NCBI GenBank assembly: GCA_964036045.1
Contig: OZ038387.1
Location: 21,157,348 to 21,221,347, forward strand
DNA from: Eutreptiella sp. 'Long Island Sound 2002'
Lineage: Eukaryota > Euglenozoa > Euglenophyceae > Eutreptiales > Eutreptiaceae
Direction: 5' to 3'
Length of the DNA stretch: 64,000 nt
A program made the translations under genes and the position numbers. The notes beneath the pieces are model-generated. The model had not been told where the DNA came from. It saw only the letters and a program-made list of their open reading frames with translations, and ran no database searches. Positions 53,893 through 64,000 of the stretch are shown here, piece by piece. How positions within the stretch are numbered: the stretch's first letter is position 1; each line of letters opens with the position of its first letter.

Positions 53893-56800
53893 TTAAAACG
53901 CGACCAAAAAGTTTTCGGGCTTAAATAGGTGAATAGTTAACGCCGTAAGCACCGTACCGAACTTAGGAGTACAGCGCCGTGCCTCTCGCCCTCTAACACG
54001 CCGTATAGGTAAAGAAAAACGATTTGCGAGCAGCGCGTGAAAAGCAAAAAATATTTTTCTAACACGCCACGCCCTCTGTCTCGCACTCTCTCGCTTTCTT
54101 GTCTTCTCCATGTACCTCCCCTTCCCGTCTCCACCCCACCCTCGCCGTTTTTGCCCACCTTCTCGCTGCAGGCTGGAGCAGGCAACAACGACTGAAGTCA
54201 GTTCAAAAAGGGGAAAAAAGACAAAAGACGGCATAGACGACGCCATCGACGTCGAGGCCGCGGGATTGCACGCAAGACAGTGAGCCCAAAATGGTCTTGC
54301 TGCCTGCCTGCATGCGTGCATTGGGTAGAGATTTTTTTTTTTCTTTTATTCTTTTTTTCGAAACCCGAAAAATGGTTTTTAAAGGAAACAGGAACACTCG
54401 CAGCAAGGGACAACACACAGCACAGCCCAGCACCACAGCACCACAAGACGGCACAGCACCAAAGAACACAGCACGGCACAGCCAGACACCACGACACACC
54501 AGAGCAGCACCACCACACCACAGAACGCCAAGGGAGACACCACAACACACAGCAACACACCACAGCACGAGGCAGCAACAACAGCGCAGACCAAACGGCA
54601 CCAAACAACACGACGCGCAGCGCAACACAGCACCGCACACACAGGGAAAGGACACAAACCAACACCACCAGCAAAGGAAAACGGACAGCAGGGCGCCACA
54701 GCACGGCACCACACGGCAACACAGCACCACAGAACACAGGACACAGCACAGGGGAGCGGGGCACCAAAACAAACCACAGCACACAGCAGGGCAGCAAGCC
54801 ACGCGGCCGGGCAGGAGCACCAGCGACAACACACACCAGCGAAAAACAACAGCAGGCAACCAGACCCAGCAACGAACGCCGGCAACCACAGGCAACAACA
54901 CACAGCACCAGCCAGCGCGAACGATACAACACGGCACCACCAGAACAACGCAGCACCGCACCTCAGGACAGAACAAAACCACGGGCCACAACAGGGGACC
55001 AGGCAATGGCAACAGGGGGCAGCAGCACGGAGCAAGAACGAAGCCCAACACAGGCACGCCACACAGCACCGGGCGACACACAAAACACACCACAACACCG
55101 CAACACGACAGGCAACAACACACACAGAAAAGGCACAACCAGGGAGCACCCAACGACACAGCGCAAGCGCAAACCGGCCCCGGCCGGGGCAGAACGCCCA
55201 CAGCAACACACACCAGCACACCCCACAGCCCAGGACACACAAACCAGCTCAACCACCGCACAACCGGCACACCAAGGCAACAACAAAGGCAGAAGCGGAA
55301 AAAGGAAAAAAAAAAAAAAAGGCCAAGCAACAAAAAAAAACAGGAGCACGGCAAGCAAAAAAAAAGGGGGGGGGTGAAAAGGAGAAACAAAAAAACAAAG
55401 AGGGGGGCCGGGCGGGAGGACCACAGAGCGCCAAGGCCCACGGCACCCCGGGCCGGAAACCACGGAACACCAGAGACAAGGGCACGCACAAGAAAAAAAA
55501 ACAGAAAAGAAAAAAGCAAAAAAAGGGGGGGGAGAACCACCAGACGCCAAGGCCCAAGGCACCCTGGGCCGGAAAACACGGAACGCCGGAGACAGCGGGG
55601 GCGCAAAAAAAAACCAAAAGCATAAAAAGGGGGGGGCGAGCGGTAGGACCACAAGACGCCAAGGGCCAAGGCACACCGGGCCGGAAAACATGGAACGCCG
55701 GAGACAACGGGGGCGCAACAAGGAAGAGGAAAAAAAAACCCCAACAACAACCACAAACAGGGCAACCCCGACCCAAAGGGGGCCGAAAAAACAACGAGCG
55801 CACCAAGACCGGCCACAGGAAAAGGTGAGGCGCACCACAACGCGCCTGGGAGGCCGGCCCGCCCGACCTGGCAAAGAGAGGCACGCACACGCACACACGC
55901 ACGGGACCCGGCCGTGGCGTCCTCCGACCCGAAAGGAGCATGTCGGCGCTCACACGAAACAGCCCAGGTGCACCGGCCGAGTCCCCTGTCGAAAGACGGG
56001 CGGTACGGGAAACCGGACGCGTTAGTGACCGGATCCACACACGCAAACTACCGCAGCGCACGCAGCCCAAGACCGACGCCGGAGGAACCCGCCAGGGACA
56101 ACCCCATTGTGGGGCCCCAAACGGGTACGACGCGGAGCGAACCGAGCAACCCTGCCTCGGCTGGGGCCAGCGTAAGGCAGAAAGCGCCTGGTTCTCGGCC
56201 GGTCTCCAAGTGCCCCGCGCAGCCGCCCAGTAAATCCGAGGGCGCAAGCCCCCGGGATGGGAGAGGGCACCACAGCGTCGGGAAAGCCGACCGTAGCAAC
56301 GAGAGCGACCGGACCGGCCGAGGCGCGCTGCACCAACGCGGGGCCACGAGGCATGCCAGAGAGGCACGCCGCCGGCCACAACCAAGGCACACGGACAGGT
56401 GCCAAGCAACAACGGCCACCGGGTGCCGCGAACCGGGGCCTCGCGCACAACAGGCAACCAACCACGGCACAGGAACAGGTGCCAGGCAACACCCAACCCA
56501 CACACCACAAACCCCAGCCAGGAGTGGCGGGGTACAAGCGGAGCGCGCACACAAACACACACACCCCAATACCCCAGCCAGGAGTGGCGGGGCGCAGCCA
56601 AAACCGGAGCCCAAGCACACACACCCACAACGCACACCCCAGCCGGGAGCGGCGGGCTACAGAAGGAGCGCGCACAAAAACGCACACAGACCCCAACAGC
56701 CCAGAGAGGAGTGGCGGGGCGAGGCCGAAACCCGAGCCCAAGCACACACACCCACACCGCACACCCCAGCCAGGCGTGGCGGGGTACAAGCGGAGCGCGC

Positions 56801-59800
56801 ACAGGAACAGACACACAGCCCAACACCCAAGCTAGGAGAGGCGGGGTTCAGCCGAGACCGGCGCCCAAGCACACACACCGACACAGCACACCCCAGCCAG
56901 GAGTGGCGGGGTACAAGCGGAGCGCGCACACGCACACACACACACCCCAACACCCCAGCAGGGAGTGGCGCGACGCAGCCGAAACTCGAGCCCAAGCACA
57001 ACCCAGACCCACCCACACCACGAACGCCAGCCAGGAGTGGCGGGGCACCAGCGGAGCACGCAGACAAATGAACCCATACACCCCAACACCCGGGCCAGGA
57101 TTTGCGGGGCGCAGCCGAAACCTGCGCCAAAGCACACACACCCACACCGCACATGCCAGCCAGGAGTGCCGGGGTACAAGCGGAGCGCGCACACAAACAC
57201 GCACACCTCAACAGCCCTGCCAGGAGTGGCGGGGTACAAGCGGAGCGCGCACACGAACACACACACATCCCAACACCCCAGCCGGGATTGGCGGCGCACA
57301 GCAGAAACCAGAGTGCGAGCACACACACCCACGCCGCACACTCCAGCCAGGAGTGGCGGGGTACAAGCGGAGCACACACACACAAACACCCCAACACCCC
57401 AACCAGGAGTGGCAGGGAGCAGCCGAAACCCGAGCCCAAGCACACACACCCAGCCCGCACGACCCAGCCAGGAGTGGCGGGGTACAAGCGGGGCGCGCAC
57501 ACAAGCACACACACACCCCAACACCCCAGCCAGAAGTGGCGGGGCGCAGCCGAAGCCCGACTGCAAACACACACACCCACACCGCACACCCCAGCCAGGG
57601 GTGGCGGGGTACAAGCGGGGCGCGCACACAAGCACGCACACACCCGAATACCCCAGCCATGAGTGGCGGGGCGCAGGCGAAGCCAGGGCCCAAGCACACC
57701 CACCCACACCGCACACCGCAGCCAGGATCGGCAGGCTACTAGCGGAGCGCGCACACCAGCACACACACACCCCAACACCCCAGCGAGAAGTAGCGGGGCC
57801 CAGCCGAAATGCGAGCCCAAGCACACACACCCACGCCGCACACCCCAGCCAGGGGTTGCGGGGTACAAGCGGGGCGCGCACACAAGCACACACAAACCCC
57901 AACACCCCAGCCGGGAGTGGCGGGGCGCAGCCGAAGCCAGGGCCCAAGCACACCCACCCACACCGCACATCCCAGCCAGGAGTGGCGGGGTACAAGCTGC
58001 GCGCGCACACAAGCACACACACGCACCCCAACAGCCCAGCCAGAAGTGGCGGGGCGCAGCCGAAACCCGAGCCCAAGCACACACACCCATGCCGCACACC
58101 CCAGCCAGGGGTGGCGGGGTACAAGCGGGGCACACACACAAGCACACACATACCCCCCAACACCCGAGCCAGGAGTGGCTGGGCACAGCCGAAGCCAGAG
58201 CCCAAGCCCACCCACCCACACCGCACATCTGAGCCAGAAGTGGCGGGGTACAAGCGGAGCGCGCACACAAACACACACACACACACCCCAAGAGCCCAGC
58301 CAGGAGTGGCGGGGCGCAGCTGAAACCCGAAGCCAGGAACACACACCCACACCGCGCACCCCAGCCAGGATTTGCGGAGTATCAGCGGAGCGCGTTCACA
58401 AACACACCACGCCCCAACACCCCAGCCAGGAGTTGCGGGGCGCAGCCGAAAGCCAAGCCCAAGCACACACAACCACGCCGCACACCCGAGCCAGGAGTGG
58501 CGGAGTACAAGCGGGGCGCGCACACGCACACAAAAACACCCGAATACCCCAGCCGGGAGTGGCGGGGCGCAGCCAAAACCCGAGCCCAAGTACACACACA
58601 CACGCCGCAGACTTCAGCCAGGATTGGCGGGGTACAAGCGGAGCACACAAACACACACACACCCCAACACCCCAGCCAGGAGTGGCAGTGAGCAGCCGAA
58701 CACACACCCAACCACACCGCACACCGCAGCCAGGAGTGGCGGGCTACAAGCGGAGCGCGCACACAAGCACACACACACCGCAACACCCCAGCCAGAAGTG
58801 GCGGGGCGCAGCCGAAACCCGAGCCCCAGCACACACACCCCCGCCGCACACGCCAGCCAGGGATGGCAGGGTACAAGCAGGGCGCGCACACAAGCACACA
58901 CACACCCCAACACCCCAGCCAGGAGTGGCGGAGCGCAGCCGAAGCCAGGGCCCAAGCCTACCCAGCAACACCGCACACCCCAGCCAGGAGTTGCGGGGTA
59001 CGAGCGGAGCGCGCACACAAGCACACACACACCCCAACACCCCATCCAGAAGTGGCGGGGCGCAGCGGAAGCCCGAGCCCAAGCACAAGCACCCACGCCG
59101 CACACCCCAGCCAGGGTTCGCGGGCCACAAGCGGGGCACGCACACAAGCAGACACCCACCCCAACACCCCAGCCAGAAGTGGCGGGGCGCAGCCGAAACC
59201 CGAGCCCAAGCACACACACCCAAACCGCACACCCCAGCCAGGAGTGGCGGGGTACAAGCGGAGCGCGCACACAAGCACACACACGCCCCAACACCCCAGC
59301 CAGGAGTGGCGGGGCGTAGCCGAAACTCGGGCCCAAGCACAACCCAGAGGCAAACACAAGCGCCACACAACAGTAGGAAACCCAGTGTCCATAGCCCGGG
59401 CACTGAGGCAGCCGGCGACATGCAGGTGACCCGGCCAAACGAGATCCGGAGCCCGGGGGTAAGGCTGCATCCTAAGGCCAGCGCTGCTTTGGGACTCGAG
59501 GAGGAGCGTGCGACACCCAAGAGCCTCGGAACCCTAGTACCAAAAACATGCATGCATGCCTTGGAAACCGGTTACGCCAGGAACTCCTATGAACCCCTAG
59601 GGGTGCGCCCAAAGGAGGGGACCTGCGCAAGCACAGGGGCACAGCCCCCCGGCATGACAAGTACGTCATGCTGGCGGCGATCAGCCCTCCCGGTGTTGCC
59701 CGGGGCCGCTTTGTTGGGGCCAACCAGTGAGGTCTAGCGGGATGTAAGTGGCCTCCCCTCCTCAAGCGCGGAGCGTCTTCCTGTTCGTCAAAGCGGCAAC

Positions 59801-59864
59801 GCCAGCGGGGACAATGGGGCGCCTGTCCACGACCGAGTGCACCTACCCGCACCTACCTACCTAC
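53893..59864. repeat. Satellite block B (5.97 kb, uninterrupted)
   Basis: It has the same order as block A without the two insertions: ~500 bp leader, A/C-rich T-poor plus strand, three ~115-bp units, GC-rich segment with the shared head (56330-56505), satellite array, tail with (CCTA)n. It is flanked by direct repeats of 921-922 bp of Gypsy RNase H/integrase sequence (52972-53892 and 59865-60786). Long frames on both strands are considered compositional. Confidence 0.85.
56505..59338. repeat. ~125-bp dimeric satellite array, about 22 units
   Basis: It has the same alternating half-units as 48290-50875. Several variant units (for example GGCAGTGAGCAGCCGAA followed by CACACCCA, near 50230 and 58690) sit in the same relative position in both arrays, which shows duplication of the whole array rather than independent amplification. 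Confidence 0.9.
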
Positions 59865-60786
59865 CTTTCATCAGAATCCTCAGCTTCTGCTCCAACACAC
59901 GGTTCCGTCTGTCGGTACAGAGGGTTAGAAGTGTGAGTGTAGGGCACACCTGTGGTTACATGGACGCTCAGGGCGTCCAGTACTCACTTGTACCATCCGT
60001 TGTCACTCCGGATACGTACGTACTCGTCAGAGTGCACCTCCTTAGGTGCCCCATAGTGTTCGAACCGTTGTTCAACCATAATTTTCACAGTCTGGTCCCG
60101 GGTGATCTTTTTGTTGCAGGGGAACGCACGGGTGAAACGGGTCAGGCCACAGGTGACAACCAAACAAATGTCATAACCACCAAACTTAGGCAGACCGTGG
60201 ATGAAATCCACGTACAACAGAGAATTAGCCCAGTAGGGGATAGGCAGACTGGAGACCAGTTCCCGGTCACGTGAGTCGCTCTGTTTGCTGGCGTGACAGC
60301 CACAGGAGTCCACTATGGACTGCATACGAGCATGTAGCTCAACACAGGTGAGTCCGGAGTAGAAACACTCCCTAAAAAAGTCAACAGACCGGTTGCACCC
60401 TGTGTGCCCAGAACTGAAATGGGCCCACTGTAGGCATCAATCCAGTCTTGCCTCAGGCACAACTATACGGTCTTCATAATACAGATATTGGTTATCTTTA
60501 TACCAACGGTCGCCGTCTATCAGGCCTGCCTCTAGGCCATCACTGAGGGAGTTGAGTATGCATTTGTACTCCGCGTGGTAGTCCCTCAGACTCCAGCCCT
60601 CCACTTCACCTGCACTGCGCATGGATAGGTCCAGCTGGGCGTCCATGCGCTGGAACGCCTCTTTGGTCAACGCCTCCGAGCTCTCACCTAAGAGGGCGTC
60701 AAAGTTGTTACGAGATATATAGTCAGCCATCTCGTTCTTTATACCCCGTATATGGTGGACAGTCAGCCTGAACTGACTGAGGTAGG
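59865..60786 (-). pseudogene. RNase H end and integrase N-terminal part, right direct-repeat copy
   Basis: It reads from RNase H (TYLSQFRLTVHHIRGIKNEMADYISR) into integrase and stops at …NLRILMK. Frames at 60730-60437 and 60325-59984 are broken by a small frame change after EARL. It is the right-hand member of the 921-bp direct repeat around block B. Confidence 0.8.
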
Positions 60787-61483
60787 TCCACCATCGCTTT
60801 AGTTTTGCTTTTTAAGGAGGGGGACCCTTCTGAAACGTTTTCACAGGCTCTTGGTCACAGAGCTAGACGATAGGGTTAGTGCCAAGTAGACGGGACTGGG
60901 AAGAAAGCACGAGCATCCCAGCCAGGAGTTCCTGGTCGTAGGTACTGTAGTTGGATCGTGCTTGATTCCATTTCCAGTTCCAGTGACCAACAGGCACCAG
61001 ACGCCATTCACTGGCAGGGTAATCATGCTTCAGGGTTCCATCGCGGTTCAGACCAGAAGTTCCAAACTGGCAGTAAGACAACTCAGCGGGGGTAAGCTCC
61101 TGCCACTGGTAAAGGGTACCACCCCTCCCTAGATTACAGGCATCTGTGACGAGTATTATTTTGCCCTTAAGGCGGGGTACCCCCAGGCAGTTGGTAGAGG
61201 AAATTTTCTTCTTCAACTCCTGGAAACAGACCTCTTCCTTGTCGGTCCATCGCCAATGCTTGGTCTTTTTTATAAAGTAAGTCACGCGGGCTGATGAATA
61301 TATCAAATTGTGGATATTGCGCCGGCAAAAATTGCGGGCGCCAATTAAGCTCCGAACGTCGGGCAGACCCTTCTTGGGGTTGTCACGTATGTGCATGTCC
61401 TGCGGGGGTTGCATCTTAGATGCTGCTGGTTTCCACCAGCCATACCCAACGTCAAAACGTAGACACTCCATCTCCTCACGCAT
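60787..61483 (-). pseudogene. Gypsy family-2 RNase H segment
   Basis: It continues RT from a different frame (~61500). It contains HWRWTDKEEVCFQELKK, the RNase H start VTDACNLGRGGTLYQW and YSTYDQELLAGML. The frame ends at TAG (60863-60865). The same phase continues through a TAA into KLKRWWTYLSQF. Both stops would truncate the protein. Confidence 0.75.
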
Positions 61484-62511
61484 GAACTCACATTTCTCGA
61501 GTTTGATGCGGAGATGGTTTTCCTGACAGACAGTGAAAATTCTTGTAGGAGGAGGATATGATCCTTCTGGGTATTGGTACCCAGACTCACGTCATTGATG
61601 TGTGCCTCCACCTCAGCCCCGCGGGAAACCAGTTCTCGTACAAGGGGTCTGCATCTCAGGATATATAGGATTTTATTCATCAGCTCCCGAAAGAGAGCAG
61701 GGGCATTCGCGACACCGAAGGGCATGACCTTCCAGCGGAAGACACGGCCCTTAGGGGTTACGAAGGCGAGCAGTTCCCGGGCTGCTCGGGTTAGGGCTAG
61801 CTGCCAGAAGCCACTGCGCTTGTCATTCTTAGTTTTGAATTGGCAGTTAGCGATTCTCTCCAGGGGGTTCTCCATGTTGGGGATACTCCCTGAGTGGTTC
61901 TGGGTCTTTTTGTTGTCCTCTCTGTAGTCAACGACCAAGCACATGGCAGTGGAGCCAGGTTTAGCCACTAGAAAACAAGGGCTACAATGGCGGGGATAGT
62001 CCCCGTGTTTATATTCCTCGACGAGGCCAGCATCTATGCATTCCGGGATCTGGCGTTCGATCTCGTGGATCTGGTCTTGTGGGGCGGGGTATGGAGGCCA
62101 TCTCACGACAGACCCTTCAAACTCGGGTTTGAGTTTGAGGTCCATCTGGACCAGTTTCTTGCAAGACAGGGGTGGGGGCAACGCTCCAAAAACCTTCTGG
62201 TATTTCTGGATGAGCTTACTGAGACAGGTGTCTAGGGTCATACTCTCCAGTTTCTCAACGAAATCCTCCTCAGCATGGAGGTTGCTCTTGCCTTTTTCCT
62301 GTTTCTTCATACGCCCCATTGTTTCAGGCAGTAGTTCATCCTCCCAGTCCTGGCGACCCTGCTGGGCATAGTGAAGGGAGTATACCAGAGGTACCTCAGG
62401 ATCGGGAAGAGTCATCTCTTCATCATCCTCCTCGGACCATATAGACGTTTTCCAAGCCCTCTTGAGGAGGTCCAGGCGTGTCCGTAGCTCAATAGCCTCA
62501 GCCTTAGCCAA
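61345..62511 (-). pseudogene. Gypsy family-2 reverse transcriptase
   Basis: The 388-codon frame contains RT motifs: PCFLVAKPGSTAMCLVVDYR, KRSGFWQLAL, FRWKVMPFGVANAPALF, and HIND at 61591-61602 where YxDD is expected, so the first catalytic Asp is Asn. The last ~45 residues are out of frame; the true continuation is in the frame at 61483-60863. Upstream it is in the same phase as the linker frame, separated by TAG at 62518-62520. Confidence 0.85.
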
Positions 62512-62517
62512 TAGAAC

Positions 62518-62988
62518 CTACTGGAGATCCTGTAGATCAAACCAAGAAACCGGCCTGTTCTTGGGTGAGGGTTTAGCGCCAGGTACCTGACCTGTAGGGC
62601 CATCTGTGGCCTGCATGGAGAAAACAGCATGGTCATGGGACCCGCCGTGAGTGGACTCACCAAGATCCACCTCATCCATAAGCAGCTGCGCTAGGAAAGC
62701 GCTGTGCTTCAGTGTCAGCACCTCCGGGTCAACCGGGGGTATAGCGCTGGCGATATCGCTTAGGCGGTCGTCAGCATCAGCCAAGGGTGTGGAGACTGCT
62801 GGAGTCTCCTGCTCATCGGAGCTCTCACCACTCGTAGTAGTGACTGAAGAGTGGTCGGATCTTTTCTTGAGATCCAGGAGGGTACGGCCTCTGTTTTCGG
62901 CCATCAGCTCCTTGAGTACCACCTGGTCGAGGTCATTCACTGGTACGGGGTTTAGAGAGCCATCTACGATGGACAAAAACTGCCCCAT
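62518..62988 (-). pseudogene. Linker between Dam-like domain and RT, unknown
   Basis: A 156-codon acidic, Ser/Thr-rich frame (…KKRSDHSSVTTTSGESSDEQ…) with no recognised domain. It overlaps the end of the Dam-like frame by 25 nt in a different phase and reads into RT after one TAG. It probably represents a flexible polyprotein linker. Confidence 0.55.
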
Positions 62989-63383
62989 TCAGGGGCGGGC
63001 ATGGTCTCCTGAGAGTCCTCAGGGACGTAGATTGGACCATTGGGGAGTTCAGTTCTTCCCACTGTCATACGATCCAACAGTTGTCTCCAATAGGTGTGTT
63101 CCCCTGTGGTACCCGAGTCAGGGGTACACAGGATCACTCTCGCTCTTTCAAGTGCGATTTTGGTCAGCACCTTAGCGAGTTGAGAGAAAGGAGGGTTAGC
63201 ATAGCACAACCCAATCGATCTCCAATAGAAGCGATAGGCGTTATTGAGATACCGTGAGCAATAGAGCTGCATCATATGCTGCTCTTTACTCGCGAACAAT
63301 TCCACCTGAACTTCATTCAGGTATACCTGCAGGGCAGCCAGTCCATTTTCTAAGACGGGCCGCACCAACTGATAGTTTTCAGT
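62964..63383 (-). pseudogene. Dam-like (NPPF) domain of family-2 Gypsy Pol
   Basis: In frame with the protease after one TGA (63384-63386). It contains VELFASKEQHMM, FYWRSIGLCYANPPF (NPPF codons at 63186-63197), LTKIALERARVILCTPD and HTYWRQLLDRM. The order resembles the adenine-methyltransferase-like domain in the element at 36764-47546 and known Dam-type (phage N6-adenine methyltransferase) sequences: an N-terminal …FAS…, an NPPF/NPPY catalytic motif, a hydrophobic strand ending in P, then an aromatic pair. The frame ends at TAG (62964). Confidence 0.6.
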
Positions 63384-63998
63384 TCAATAAGACCGGTTCA
63401 CGTAGCGTAGACCGGATTCTTTTCGTCCTGACAGCTCCAGAGGGACACAGAAAAGGCCACTGCCAAAGTCGCAGTAAAGGGCATAGGGATGTTGCAAAGA
63501 CAACAGTTTCACCTGGGGGTTACGGCGCAGAAAATCTGTGCCTATGACAATGTCAAAGGCGTTGGTGTCGAGCACTTTGCAGTGCTGAGTCACCTGCTCA
63601 TCGCCCAGACAAACGGTCACATGGACCGCCCCCAGGGAATGAATGGTCCGACCATCCCCAACCCTTATGGCCACGGTTTTGGTTTTCCGGATCTTGGCTT
63701 GCTTCAGCAGTCTACGGGCCACGATTGAAAGCGTAGCGCCCGTGTCTAAGACAGCCTTGTGAACCTGATTACCAATTTTCACGGTGATCCAGAAAACCAA
63801 ATCGTCATCCTCGGAGTCGCCCCCCATTCCCTCTTCAGGGAACTTCACTTCAACCCCAGTGGCCTGTAAGCACTTAGAGTGCCAGTTGAGGCGGCGCTTC
63901 TTGGCGTTCTCGCTACTCTTGTCGGGGCCACCAGCGCTGGGGGTGGAGGGGGCAGGCCGTTTTTCACCCGACGGCTCACCATTAGGTGTGGGGTTGGG
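63384..63998 (-). CDS. Gypsy family-2 aspartic protease, partial at window edge
   Basis: The frame is open from the window edge to TGA at 63384. It carries VLDTGATLSIV (DTG codons at 63738-63746), IRVGDGRTIHSLG and FDIVIGTDFLRR, typical of retropepsin-like proteases with the ILG-type C-terminal motif. Upstream residues (KKRRLNWHSKCLQATG) are basic and may be the end of Gag or a linker. It would cleave the polyprotein during particle maturation. The stop separates it from the Dam-like domain in the same phase. Confidence 0.85.
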   Translation of the reverse strand, partial: PNPTPNGEPSGEKRPAPSTPSAGGPDKSSENAKKRRLNWHSKCLQATGVEVKFPEEGMGGDSEDDDLVFWITVKIGNQVHKAVLDTGATLSIVARRLLKQAKIRKTKTVAIRVGDGRTIHSLGAVHVTVCLGDEQVTQHCKVLDTNAFDIVIGTDFLRRNPQVKLLSLQHPYALYCDFGSGLFCVPLELSGRKESGLRYVNRSY

Positions 63999-64000
63999 TG

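Larger units (their letters stand above)
59865..64000 (-). mobile_element. Family-2 Ty3/Gypsy element, degenerate, cut by block B and the window edge
   Basis: Minus-strand order protease, Dam-like domain, linker, RT, RNase H, integrase identifies a Ty3/Gypsy element. Several in-frame stops and at least two frame changes show that it is decaying. Integrase is interrupted at 59865 by block B. The 5' part (gag, LTR) lies beyond 64000. Confidence 0.85.

Noticed and set aside
54203-56038. 611-residue minus-strand Cys/Val/Leu-rich frame resembling a membrane protein
   Set aside because: It is the complement of an A/C-rich, T-poor tract, which forces Cys, Val, Leu and Gly codons and removes stops. 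The related block A frame is interrupted by insertions and phase changes.

Overview
The window is repeat-dense eukaryotic nuclear DNA. LTR retrotransposons, a DNA transposon, satellites and nested insertions dominate it, and I found no intact host gene. The organism cannot be fixed from sequence alone. A chromodomain Ty3/Gypsy element (chromovirus), apparent C-to-T nonsense changes at CGA and CAG codons and the general repeat style would suit a large algal or early plant genome, but this is a weak inference.

Layout. 1-8550: non-coding sequence with low-complexity tracts, a 41-bp tandem repeat, one tRNA-like sequence and one broken coding fragment. 8551-11220 and 21818-24830: two copies of a ~2.7-kb dispersed duplication carrying the same decaying unknown gene. 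11221-18300: a GC-rich satellite block (block C) split by a 4.27-kb DNA transposon (13338-17606) with perfect 24-bp inverted ends. That transposon carries a putative transposase and a gene ending in a TET/JBP-like 2-oxoglutarate/Fe(II) dioxygenase domain. 18300-21800: palindromes and hairpin modules without genes. 25081-29080: no recognised gene.

29081-64000 is a nested retrotransposon landscape. A Gypsy element of family 2 runs on the minus strand: protease, Dam-like domain, RT, RNase H, integrase. Its integrase is interrupted twice by a ~6-kb satellite-rich block (A at 32461-51404, B at 53893-59864). Each block is flanked by direct repeats of the same 921-bp RNase H/integrase segment, one of them truncated. 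Block A was later hit by a TIR element (33599-36014) and by a young, nearly complete 10.78-kb chromodomain Gypsy element (36764-47546, 5-bp target duplication, LTRs differing at 4 of 532 positions). A small LTR element (30717-32340) interrupts one integrase copy.

The most interesting theme is transposons carrying DNA-modification-type domains. Two unrelated Gypsy polyproteins have an NPPF-containing, Dam-like adenine-methyltransferase domain between protease and RT, and the DNA transposon carries a TET/JBP-like oxygenase domain. The young Gypsy element is also unusual in layout: gag begins inside the LTR and reads through the primer-binding site, and its single reading frame is broken only by one TGA and one TAG, close to the gag/nucleocapsid and nucleocapsid/protease borders.
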